From contig OY969916.1 of assembly GCA_963704535.1 (NCBI GenBank), positions 5,332,001 through 5,396,000 of the forward strand: 64,000 nucleotides of DNA, read 5' to 3'. Below the pieces are notes generated by a model, which was not told the DNA's origin, made no database searches, and worked only from the letters and a program-made list of their open reading frames with translations. Within the stretch, counting starts at the first letter, position 1. The number at the start of each line of letters is the position of its first letter. The DNA comes from G963704535 sp963704535. Lineage in GTDB: Bacteria; Chloroflexota; Chloroflexia; Chloroflexales; Roseiflexaceae. Shown here one piece after another: positions 15,833-22,425 of this stretch. The translations under genes and the position numbers were made by a program.

Positions 15833-16234
15833 ATGACAGTTACGGGCAAAATCACCTTGACACCGACCCTGTTATCGCGCGCGGCGCAGCACCTGCGTGC
15901 GGCGATGGAGCGCAGCCCTGGTATCGAGGCGACGGCTCTGTGTGCGCTGAACGGTCAGTGCCTGTGGGCCAGCGACGCGGCGTTTGAGCGCGCCGCGCCG
16001 ACGATTGCGCGGATCGGGCTCATGTCGTTGAAGCTGTGGGTGAAGGTCCGCAGCGGGAAGCTCGATCGGATCGGGCTGGTCACCGGAGAAGGCACAGTCG
16101 ATATCCTGTTTGTCGCGCCGCTTGCCTCGGTGTTGGTGGTCAGCGGGCAGGACTCTGAGACCGGCTGGCTTGAAGGCGAGCCGGCAGCGCTGCTTGAGGC
16201 GATGGGGATCTCCGCGCGCAGGCCAGAACCTTAG
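15833..16234 (+). CDS. Small protein of unknown function, possibly roadblock/LC7-like
   Basis: A 133-aa soluble protein from ATG 15833 with CGGAG nine bases upstream; a longer in-frame start is rejected. Pattern: an N-terminal helix LLSRAAQHLRAAMERSPG, strand ATALCALNGQCLWAS, a central helix, strands VRSGKLDRIGLVTGEGTVDILFV, then ASVLVVSGQ. That helix-strand-strand order with a dG-like turn resembles roadblock/LC7 domains, which often partner small GTPases, but no GTPase gene is adjacent. I am not confident of the family. Its position between sufB and a Rieske ferredoxin may be incidental. Confidence 0.5.
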   Translation: MTVTGKITLTPTLLSRAAQHLRAAMERSPGIEATALCALNGQCLWASDAAFERAAPTIARIGLMSLKLWVKVRSGKLDRIGLVTGEGTVDILFVAPLASVLVVSGQDSETGWLEGEPAALLEAMGISARRPEP

Positions 16235-16264
16235 AGACTGTTTGAAAAGGGGAGTTTGAGGAGC
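16233..16264. repeat. Half copy of repeat family B that supplies a ribosome site
   Basis: TTAGAGACTGTTTGAAAAGG followed by GGAGTTTGAGGAG is one arm of family B. The GAGGAG at its end is the Shine-Dalgarno sequence of the Rieske gene that starts at 16267, so the repeat has been co-opted as a translation signal. Confidence 0.7.
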
Positions 16265-16266
16265 AC

Positions 16267-16587
16267 ATGCCGAACTTCGTCAAGATCGCCACGGTGCCTG
16301 ATGTTCCCGAGAACGAAGCGCGGGCCTTCGAGTACCAGGGCCAGCGCATCGCGATCTACCACATCGGCGATGCGTTTTACGCCACCACCGACATCTGCAC
16401 GCATGCCTACGCCGAGTTGAGCGAGGGCTATTTGGACGGGGACGATTGTACGATCGAGTGCCCGCTGCACGGCTCGCGCTTCGATATCCGCACCGGCGCG
16501 GTGCTCTCGCTGCCAGCCTACGAGCCGATCGCGACTTACCCGGTGCGGGTTGAGGGCCAGGATATCCTGGTGGAGATTAGAGATTAG
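16267..16587 (+). CDS. Rieske-type [2Fe-2S] ferredoxin
   Basis: A 106-aa soluble electron carrier. The cluster ligands are CTHAYAELS (Cys-x-His) and CPLHG (Cys-x2-His), separated by 17 residues, as in dioxygenase-type Rieske ferredoxins. The opening FVKIATVPDVPENEARAFE is also typical. No oxygenase is adjacent, so its partner is unknown; the context suggests a role near Fe-S or sulfur metabolism. The last codons, GAG ATT AGA GAT TAG, are also the first units of a short-tandem-repeat array, so the C-terminus EIRD and the stop were probably set by that repeat. Confidence 0.92.
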   Translation: MPNFVKIATVPDVPENEARAFEYQGQRIAIYHIGDAFYATTDICTHAYAELSEGYLDGDDCTIECPLHGSRFDIRTGAVLSLPAYEPIATYPVRVEGQDILVEIRD

Positions 16588-16630
16588 AGGTCGGAGATGC
16601 GCCAATCTCCAATCTCCAATCTCCAATCTC
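16572..16630. repeat. Inverted array of GAGATTA/TCTCCAA units overlapping the Rieske stop
   Basis: GGAGATTAGAGATTAGAGG, a spacer, then CCAATCTCCAATCTCCAAT. The left arm encodes the last residues and stop codon of the Rieske ferredoxin. Confidence 0.8.
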
Positions 16631-16639
16631 ACGAATCGC

Positions 16640-16668
16640 TTGACGCAACCACAGCCGTGAAGTAGAAT
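16640..16668 (+). promoter_or_regulatory. Promoter of the rhodanese-sufU2-cysM unit
   Basis: TTGACG (16640-16645), exactly 17 bases, TAGAAT (16663-16668); about 50 bases before the rhodanese start codon. Good match to a vegetative promoter and clear of repeats. Confidence 0.65.
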
Positions 16669-16718
16669 AGTTGAGTAAGTTGCCCGGACTACTTCAGAAT
16701 AGCGTAAGGAGTACCGTG

Positions 16719-17576
16719 ATGGCCGAATATGCACATCCCGAGGTCTTGGTGGAGACCGATTGGGTCGCGGATCATCTGAACGACTCAAACGTGCGATTGG
16801 TCGAAAGCAATGAGGACATCCTGCTCTATGATCAAGGCCACATTCCCGGTGCGGTTAAGCTCGATTGGGTCGCCGACCTGAACGACCCGGTTGTACGCGA
16901 CTACTTGGACCGCGAGCGCTTCGAGAAACTGTTGGCGGCCAAGGGGATCAGCAATGACACGACGGTGATCTTCTACGGCGACAAGAATAACTGGTGGGCG
17001 ACATATGCCTTCTGGGTGTTTAAGCTGTTCGGCCACCAGGATGCCCGGATCATGAACGGCGGGCGCGCCAAGTGGATCGCCGAGGGCCGCGAGCTGACTA
17101 GGTCGGTGCCCAGCTACCCGCAGGGGAGCTACCAGGCCCAAGAGCGCGACGACCAGACCATCCGCGCGTTCCGCGATCAGGTGCATGAGCACCTGAAGAA
17201 GTCGGGCGTGGCGCTGGTGGATGTGCGCAGCCCGCAGGAGTACAGCGGTGAGCGCACCCATATGCCGGAGTACCCGCAGGAGGGCACGCTGCGCGGCGGG
17301 CACATCCCCACCGCCGTCAGCATTCCCTGGGCTAAGGCGGTCCGTGAGGACAGCACATTCAAGAGCCCGGAGGAACTGCGCGAGCTGTACGAGAGCCAGG
17401 GCGTGTCGGCGGACAAGGACGTGATCGCCTACTGCCGCATCGGTGAGCGCTCCAGCCACACCTGGTTTGTGCTGACCTACCTGCTGGGCTACCCGCAGGT
17501 GCGCAACTACGACGGCAGTTGGACCGAGTGGGGCAATTCGGTCGGCGTGCCGATTGAGAAGAGCTACCAGGGCTAG
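16719..17576 (+). CDS. Thiosulfate/3-mercaptopyruvate sulfurtransferase (two rhodanese domains)
   Basis: A 285-aa protein from ATG 16719 with AAGGAG upstream. Two rhodanese domains: an inactive N-terminal one (ETDWVADHLNDSNVRLVE to VFKLFGHQDARIMNGG) and a C-terminal one (VALVDVRSPQEY to the end). The active-site loop is YCRIGERSSHTWFVL with the sulfur-carrying Cys near residue 238; the CRIGERSSH form fits thiosulfate sulfurtransferases. It would feed persulfide sulfur into the neighbouring cysteine and Fe-S pathways. It has its own promoter, and the stop codon touches a repeat array. Confidence 0.92.
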   Translation: MAEYAHPEVLVETDWVADHLNDSNVRLVESNEDILLYDQGHIPGAVKLDWVADLNDPVVRDYLDRERFEKLLAAKGISNDTTVIFYGDKNNWWATYAFWVFKLFGHQDARIMNGGRAKWIAEGRELTRSVPSYPQGSYQAQERDDQTIRAFRDQVHEHLKKSGVALVDVRSPQEYSGERTHMPEYPQEGTLRGGHIPTAVSIPWAKAVREDSTFKSPEELRELYESQGVSADKDVIAYCRIGERSSHTWFVLTYLLGYPQVRNYDGSWTEWGNSVGVPIEKSYQG

Positions 17577-17659
17577 AACAAAGAATAAAGAACAGAGAAC
17601 AAAGAATAGAGAACAACCTGTTTCAACGTTTTGTTCTTTGTTCTCTGTTCTTTGTTCTG
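17576..17659. repeat. Inverted array of AGAACAAAGA/TTGTTCTT units
   Basis: Four to five AGAACAAAGA-like units, a short centre, then TTTGTTCTTTGTTCTCTGTTC. It begins within the rhodanese stop codon and ends at the sufU2 ribosome site. Related arrays: 27000-27087 and inside larC. Confidence 0.8.
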
Positions 17660-17669
17660 GAGGGTGCGC

Positions 17670-18092
17670 GTGGATCGTCAGGAAGCAATCGAATATCTGC
17701 TCGACCATTACCAGAACCCACGCAATAGCGGCGCGCTGGAACATGCCGACGTCACAATGCCGGGCGGCAATCCTGGCTGCGGCGACATTGTAACGATCTA
17801 CCTGAAAGTCAACGACGCCGGCGACCATGTGGAGCAGGCCACGTTTGAGGGGCAGGGCTGTACGATCAGCCAGGCTGCCGCGTCGATCCTTACCGAGCTG
17901 GTCCAGGGGAAACCGCTGGCCGAGGTCGATGAGATGGACTTCAGCGATATGATCGATCTGCTCGGCCGCGAGGTCGTCAACACGCGGCCACGCTGCGCGA
18001 CGCTGGCGCTCGGCACGCTGAAGGCGGCGATCACCAAGTATCGTACCGACAAGATCCGTAGGGAACTCGATGCGGGCGAGGAGCGCGCCTGA
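17670..18092 (+). CDS. SufU/IscU-like scaffold protein, second paralogue
   Basis: A 140-aa protein from GTG 17670, six bases after GGAGG; an ATG-less extension upstream runs through repeat DNA and is rejected. It opens DRQEAIEYLLDHYQNPRNSGALE and has the three cysteines in NPGCGD, GQGCTIS and RPRCATL. It differs from the suf-operon copy (NPGCGD with a preceding GG, and a different insert), so the two probably have distinct partners. Lying between a rhodanese and cysM, it may accept sulfur from the rhodanese. Both copies look intact. Confidence 0.9.
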   Translation: MDRQEAIEYLLDHYQNPRNSGALEHADVTMPGGNPGCGDIVTIYLKVNDAGDHVEQATFEGQGCTISQAAASILTELVQGKPLAEVDEMDFSDMIDLLGREVVNTRPRCATLALGTLKAAITKYRTDKIRRELDAGEERA

Positions 18093-18099
18093 GACATCT

Positions 18100-18164
18100 T
18101 GCGTATTGCGTGTTGCGTATCGCGTCGAAATCTCACGCGACACGTAACACGCAACACGTAATCT
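18100..18164. repeat. Inverted array of TTGCGTA/ACGCAAC units
   Basis: TTGCGTATTGCGTGTTGCGTA then, after a spacer, CACGTAACACGCAACACGTAA, between sufU2 and cysM. Confidence 0.75.
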
Positions 18165-18173
18165 GGATGATAT

Positions 18174-19145
18174 ATGACGAGCACATCGTTTGAGATAGAA
18201 GTTCCCGACCGGCGCTCGGCGCTGCTGGACTTGGTGGGCAACACACCGCTGCTGCGGCTGGCGCGGATCGCGCCGGACCTGCCGGCCGGCGTCGCGCTGT
18301 ACGCCAAGGCCGAGTGGTATAACCCCGGCGGCTCGGTCAAGGATCGGCCGGCGCTGTTTATGATCCGCGACGGCGAGCGAACCGGGCAGTTGCGGCCTGG
18401 CATGCGGATCGCCGATGCGACCAGCGGCAACACCGGGATCGCCTACGCGACGATCGGCGCGGCGCTGGGCTACAAAGTGACACTGGCGCTGCCCGCCAAC
18501 GCCAGCGCCGAGCGCAAGCGCATCCTGCAAGCGCTGGGCGCCGAGCTGATCTTGACCGACCCGCTCGAAGGCATGGACCGCGCCATCCGCACCATCCGCG
18601 CGCTGGTCGCCGAGAACCCTGAACGCTACTTCTACCCCGACCAGTACAACAACCCGGCCAACATCCTGGCGCATTACGAGACGACCGGGGCCGAGATCTG
18701 GGCGCAGACCGAGGGCCGTGTTACTCACTTCGTCGCGGCGCTCGGCACGTGTGGGACGTTCGTGGGGGCCGGGCGGCGCCTGCGCGAGGAGGGGCCGCAC
18801 GTGCGGCTGGTCGCGGTTCAGCCCGATGGCCCCTACCATGCGATCGAGGGGGTCAAGCACCTGGCGACGACCGAGCTGGTGCCTGGGATCTACGACCCGA
18901 CGCTGGCCGACACGACGCTGGAGGTGAGCAGCGAGGAGGCGTTCGAGATGGCCCGCTGTCTGGCCCGCGCCGAGGGGCTGATGGTCGGGATCTCGGCGGC
19001 GGCCAATGTCGCCGCTGCCTTGCGCCTGGCCCGCCAGCTCGACCAGGGGGTCGTCGTGACCATGCTGTGCGACGGGGCCGCGAAGTATCTCAGCGACCGC
19101 TTCTGGGATGCCCCCGGCGAGTGTCGCGACGGCGAAGGAATCTGA
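18174..19145 (+). CDS. cysM: Cysteine synthase, CysM-type PLP enzyme
   Basis: A 323-aa fold-type II PLP enzyme. The PLP lysine is in NPGGSVKDRPAL, the substrate loop is ATSGNTGIA, and the phosphate-binding glycine turn is ALGTCGTFVGAGRR. It makes cysteine from an activated serine and a sulfur donor. In mycobacteria CysM uses O-phosphoserine and the thiocarboxylated carrier CysO, and Mec then cuts cysteine off the carrier. The next three genes here are a Mec-like JAMM peptidase, a CysO-like carrier and a MoeZ-like activator, so the CysO route is strongly suggested over free sulfide. Confidence 0.9.
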   Translation: MTSTSFEIEVPDRRSALLDLVGNTPLLRLARIAPDLPAGVALYAKAEWYNPGGSVKDRPALFMIRDGERTGQLRPGMRIADATSGNTGIAYATIGAALGYKVTLALPANASAERKRILQALGAELILTDPLEGMDRAIRTIRALVAENPERYFYPDQYNNPANILAHYETTGAEIWAQTEGRVTHFVAALGTCGTFVGAGRRLREEGPHVRLVAVQPDGPYHAIEGVKHLATTELVPGIYDPTLADTTLEVSSEEAFEMARCLARAEGLMVGISAAANVAAALRLARQLDQGVVVTMLCDGAAKYLSDRFWDAPGECRDGEGI

Positions 19146-19199
19146 ATAGGGAGGGAGAGGCTGAGGGGGCTGCCCCCTCAAACCCCCTTTTTTCCAGAG
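19146..19199. repeat. GC-rich palindrome (family A core)
   Basis: GGCTGAGGGGGCTGCCCCCTCAAACCCCC followed by TTTTTTCCAGAGATG. The T run makes this a plausible partial terminator between cysM and the JAMM gene; the end of the repeat abuts the next ATG with no clear ribosome site. Confidence 0.6.
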
Positions 19200-19670
19200 A
19201 TGATAACACTTTCAGAAACTGCACGTCTGGCGCTCGCCCGCCACGCCGAGGAGAGCTACCCGCACGAGTGCGTGGGGCTGCTGATCGGGCGGCTAGAGAA
19301 CGATCAGAAGACCGTCGAGGAGATCTACGCCGCGCAGAACACCTGGAGCGCCGATGCGAGCCGCTTGACCGCGGCCGAGCACGAGCACTCGCTGCGCGAC
19401 CGCTTCTACCTCGACCCACGCGACTACCTGCGGGCCGATCGGGCGGCGCGTGACCGCGGGCTTGATGTCGTCGGCTGCTATCACTCGCACCCCGACCACC
19501 CGGCCAGCCCCTCCGAGCGCGACCGGGTGGGCGCGCAGGGCGTCGGCGGCGGGACCGGGTTCTCGTTCCTGATCCAGAGCGTGCGAGAGGGCCGGGCCGC
19601 AGAGTTGACGGCGTGGCTCCTGATCGACGATGGCGACCGCTTTGTGGCCGAAGAACTTGGGTTTTGCTAA
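19200..19670 (+). CDS. M67 (JAMM/Mpn+) metallopeptidase, Mec-like
   Basis: A 156-aa single-domain JAMM zinc peptidase. The conserved glutamate is in YPHECVGLLIG (residue 24) and the metal site is GCYHSHPDHPASPSERD (His-x-His-x10-Asp). In the mycobacterial pathway Mec hydrolyses the CysO-cysteine bond to free cysteine; other family members trim ubiquitin-like carriers to expose Gly-Gly. Both roles fit here, because the adjacent carrier ends Gly-Gly-Asn. It belongs to the cysM-carrier-MoeZ group. Confidence 0.9.
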   Translation: MITLSETARLALARHAEESYPHECVGLLIGRLENDQKTVEEIYAAQNTWSADASRLTAAEHEHSLRDRFYLDPRDYLRADRAARDRGLDVVGCYHSHPDHPASPSERDRVGAQGVGGGTGFSFLIQSVREGRAAELTAWLLIDDGDRFVAEELGFC

Positions 19671-19674
19671 AATA

Positions 19675-19855
19675 ACTTCTCGTTTTAGAAGCTATCTGAA
19701 AAGGGGAAGTTTGAGGGGGCCGCCCCTCAAGAGTCCCCTTTCCACCACGGACTACGAGCGACAAATCAACCTTTTCCAGACTATTAGGAGATTAGAGATT
19801 AGAGATTGATCGTGACGGCCCAATCTCTAATCTCTAATCTCTAATCTCTAATCTC
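19675..19855. repeat. Family B palindrome followed by an inverted GAGATTA array
   Basis: 19685-19745 is a family B copy (CTGAAAAGGGGAAGTTTGAGG with its complement); 19786-19855 holds GGAGATTAGAGATTAGAGATT and the opposed AATCTCTAATCTCTAATCTC. The 198-bp gap between the JAMM and carrier genes is almost entirely repeat. Confidence 0.8.
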
Positions 19856-19868
19856 AAAGGAGTAATTG

Positions 19869-20147
19869 ATGGCAGTAACTGTTTCGATCCCCACCGCGCT
19901 ACGCCAGTATGCGGGCGGCAACGCGGATGTGAAGCTGCCGAGCGGGTCGGTGGGCCAGATCCTGGCGGGCCTGGTCGAGCAGCACCCGCAGCTTGGCAAG
20001 CAGCTCTATAATGACCAGGGCCAGCTCCGCAACTTCGTCAATATCTACGTCGGTGACGAAGATATTCGCTACCTCAAAGGCCCTGAGACGCCAGTGACCG
20101 ACGGCGAGACGATCAGTATTATTCCGGCGATCGCCGGTGGGAACTAG
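19869..20147 (+). CDS. MoaD/ThiS-family sulfur carrier, CysO-like, ending GGN
   Basis: A 92-aa beta-grasp protein with RBS AAAGGAG. It starts VTVSIPTALRQYAGGN and ends GETISIIPAIAGGN, closely following mycobacterial CysO, whose C-terminal Gly-Gly is adenylated and thiocarboxylated. Here an asparagine follows the di-glycine (GGG AAC TAG), so the mature carrier would need one residue removed, for which the neighbouring JAMM peptidase is the obvious candidate. Alternatives are a MoaD role in molybdopterin synthesis, but no other moa gene is near. Confidence 0.88.
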   Translation: MAVTVSIPTALRQYAGGNADVKLPSGSVGQILAGLVEQHPQLGKQLYNDQGQLRNFVNIYVGDEDIRYLKGPETPVTDGETISIIPAIAGGN

Positions 20148-20154
20148 CCTGTAA

Positions 20155-20199
20155 GCGGGAGGGCTAGGGAGGGCCTGCGGCCCTCCCTAGCCCTCCCGC
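20155..20199 (+). terminator. Strong hairpin after the carrier gene
   Basis: A 19-bp perfect stem (20155-20173 with 20181-20199, GCGGGAGGGCTAGGGAGGG type) followed by AACTTTTCG. The stem unit AGGGCTAGGGAGGG is repeated in the hairpin at 21400-21440. Confidence 0.7.
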
Positions 20200-20227
20200 A
20201 ACTTTTCGCATAGGTTTAAGGTTCGTT

Positions 20228-21433
20228 ATGACAAATTCAACTCTTTCCAACGAAGAGATCCGCCGCTACTCGCGCCACCTGATCATGCCGGAGTTCGGCA
20301 TGGCTGGGCAGCGGCGCGTGAAAGAAGGCAGCGTGCTGCTGATCGGGGCCGGCGGGCTTGGCTCGCCGCTGGCGCTCTACCTGGCTGCGGCCGGCGTCGG
20401 CCACATCGGGCTGGTCGACTTCGACGTGGTCGATGAGAGCAACCTACAGCGCCAGATCGTGCATGGCACCAGCACCCTGGGCGTCCGCAAGACCGAGTCG
20501 GCCCGGCGGCGGCTGAAGGATCTCAACCCGCACATCGAGGTGACGACCTACGAGGATCAGATCACCTCGGAGAACGCATTCGATCTGCTGCGCCCCTACG
20601 ATGTGATCGTCGACGGGACCGATAATTTCCCGACCCGCTACCTGACCAATGACGCGGCGGTGATGTTGGGCAAACCGAATGTCTACGGCTCGATCTTCCG
20701 CTTCGAGGGCCAGGCGACGGTGTTCCACCCCCAGGCGGGCGGGCCGTGCTATCGCTGCCTCTACCCGGAGCCGCCGCCGCCCGGCCTGGTGCCGAGCTGC
20801 GCCGAGGGCGGGGTGCTGGGCGTGCTGCCGGGCGTGATCGGCACGATCCAGGCGACCGAGGCGATCAAGCTGATCGCCGGGATCGGCGAAACGCTGGTCG
20901 GCCGGCTGATGCTCTACGATGCGCTGGCGATGCGCTTCCGCGAGCTGAAGCTGCGCCGCAACCCGGAGTGCCCGGTCTGTGGCGACCACCCGACGGTGAC
21001 TGAGCTGATCGACTACGAGCAGTTCTGCGGCATCGTCCCGCAGGTCGCCGGCGCCACTACGTCCTATGAGATCACGCCGATCGAGGTCGCGGCGTGGCTC
21101 AGGCGCGACGACCCGCCGTTCCTGCTGGATGTGCGCGAGCCGAATGAGTGGGAGATCGGCCACCTGCCTGATGCGGTGCGTATCTCGGTCAATGAGCTGC
21201 CCAACCGCATGAACGAGCTTGATCAGGCCCGCGAGATGGTGGTCTACTGCCGAAGCGGTGCCCGCAGCGGCCGGGCGGTCGACCTGCTGCGCGGCGCGGG
21301 CTTCCGCAAGGTCAAGAATATGACGGGCGGTATCTTGCGCTGGTCCGATGAGGTTGAACTCGTCGATCCCGAAGTATTAAACCGCTCCAAAAGCAGTGGG
21401 AGGGGCTTAGGGAGGGCCAATGGCCCTCCCTAA
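20228..21433 (+). CDS. moeZ: MoeB/ThiF-type adenylyltransferase fused to rhodanese, MoeZ-like
   Basis: A 401-aa activating enzyme for the sulfur carrier. The E1-like domain (residues 1-260) has the nucleotide loop LLIGAGGLGSPLALYLAAAG, the adenylation arginine in NLQRQIVHG, and structural zinc cysteines in CYRCLYPEPP and CPVCGDHP. The C-terminal rhodanese domain (about 285-385) carries the persulfide cysteine in VVYCRSGARSGRA. It would adenylate the CysO-like C-terminus and then thiolate it. The last dozen residues (after LNRSKSSG) and the stop codon are encoded by one arm of a hairpin repeat. Confidence 0.93.
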   Translation: MTNSTLSNEEIRRYSRHLIMPEFGMAGQRRVKEGSVLLIGAGGLGSPLALYLAAAGVGHIGLVDFDVVDESNLQRQIVHGTSTLGVRKTESARRRLKDLNPHIEVTTYEDQITSENAFDLLRPYDVIVDGTDNFPTRYLTNDAAVMLGKPNVYGSIFRFEGQATVFHPQAGGPCYRCLYPEPPPPGLVPSCAEGGVLGVLPGVIGTIQATEAIKLIAGIGETLVGRLMLYDALAMRFRELKLRRNPECPVCGDHPTVTELIDYEQFCGIVPQVAGATTSYEITPIEVAAWLRRDDPPFLLDVREPNEWEIGHLPDAVRISVNELPNRMNELDQAREMVVYCRSGARSGRAVDLLRGAGFRKVKNMTGGILRWSDEVELVDPEVLNRSKSSGRGLGRANGPP

Positions 21434-21440
21434 GCCCCTC
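21400..21440. terminator. Bidirectional hairpin between moeZ and the URO-D gene
   Basis: GAGGGGCTTAGGGAGGGCC pairs perfectly with GGCCCTCCCTAAGCCCCTC, ending CACCATTTTC. It lies between convergent genes and contains the moeZ stop codon in its right arm. Confidence 0.75.
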
Positions 21441-21447
21441 ACCATTT

Positions 21448-22425
21448 TCACGCGTCCACCGCCGCGCGCAGCGCCCGGATATTGCCCCACGGCGCCACAG
21501 TCGGCATCACGCAGCCGGTCGAGAGGCAGACGCGCCCGCCCGTATCCTCGATCGCCTCGTGAGCCAGGGCGCGTATGCTCTGTGGCGTGCCCTCGACCAG
21601 GTCGCGCTGGCTCAAGCCGCCGACGACCAAGCCGGGGAACTGGCGCGCGCCCTCGGCCAGAGCTGGGCCGGTGTCCCGGTCGTGCCAGTTGAGCGCGTGG
21701 GCCGGGTAGTCGGCGACGAGGTCAAGGTAGGTGTTGCGGCCGTGGAGGTGCAGCAGGTTGAAGCTGGCCCCCTGCGCCGCCTCCAGCACGTGCAGATCGA
21801 GCGGGCGCGCGACCGCGCGGTACTCCTCCTGGCTGAGCAGGCCGGCCGAGGCATGCTGCATGGCGTAGAAGATGCCATCGGCGCCGGCCTCCAGCGCCGC
21901 CCGGACGAAGCGCGCCGTCGTCTCGGCGATCACCTCCAGCGCGTGCTGTAGCTCCAGCCGGTGTCGCCGCAGGTGGATGACCTCCAAGCCGCCGCCGATC
22001 AGGTTTTTCGCCTGCGAGAACGGGCTGAAGATCGTCTCTAGGATCGGAATATCAGGGCCGGCAAGCTCACGCGCCCGGCGGATGGTTGCAAGTTGCCGGC
22101 CAAGCGAGCCGCTGTGCGGGTCGAGCACTTGCAGGCGCGCCCAGTCCTGCGGCCCCTCGATTGGCCGGGCGATGTACTCGCTGGTACCCTCCGCACCGCC
22201 GCGATAGGCGACTCGGCAGCCCCAATCCTCGACGCTGTAGCTGCTCGACGGGGTCAGCTTGATGAAGTCCCAGTCGTACTGCGTCTGAAACGCGACGGCC
22301 GAGAGCGCAAGCTGTTCGACATCCTGATCATCGGTCGGGAAGTGGCGCCAGAGCGCGATGGGCGGTCGATCGGTCTCTTCGCCGCTGATTGAGGCGGCCA
22401 GACGGTCACGTTTGGTCATGTACAT
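21448..22425 (-). CDS. Uroporphyrinogen decarboxylase (URO-D) family protein
   Basis: A 325-aa TIM-barrel protein. ATG 22425 is nine bases after AAGGAG; a second ATG two codons on is also possible. RDRLAASISGEETDRPPIALW is the typical N-terminus, and FYAMQHASAGLLSQEEY, LHLHGRNTYLD and STGCVMPTVAPWGNIRAL the later blocks. It is diverged from HemE: the family also includes methyltransferases and proteins of unknown substrate, and I cannot choose among these. The start codon lies inside the end of the upstream histidine kinase gene (20-bp overlap), so translation is likely coupled. Confidence 0.82.
   Translation of the reverse strand: MYMTKRDRLAASISGEETDRPPIALWRHFPTDDQDVEQLALSAVAFQTQYDWDFIKLTPSSSYSVEDWGCRVAYRGGAEGTSEYIARPIEGPQDWARLQVLDPHSGSLGRQLATIRRARELAGPDIPILETIFSPFSQAKNLIGGGLEVIHLRRHRLELQHALEVIAETTARFVRAALEAGADGIFYAMQHASAGLLSQEEYRAVARPLDLHVLEAAQGASFNLLHLHGRNTYLDLVADYPAHALNWHDRDTGPALAEGARQFPGLVVGGLSQRDLVEGTPQSIRALAHEAIEDTGGRVCLSTGCVMPTVAPWGNIRALRAAVDA

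Noticed and set aside
16785..19181. A 798-codon open frame on the minus strand across the rhodanese, sufU2 and cysM genes
   Set aside because: It is antisense to three clearly conserved genes, crosses repeat arrays, lacks any recognisable domain and is of the kind high-GC third-position bias produces.
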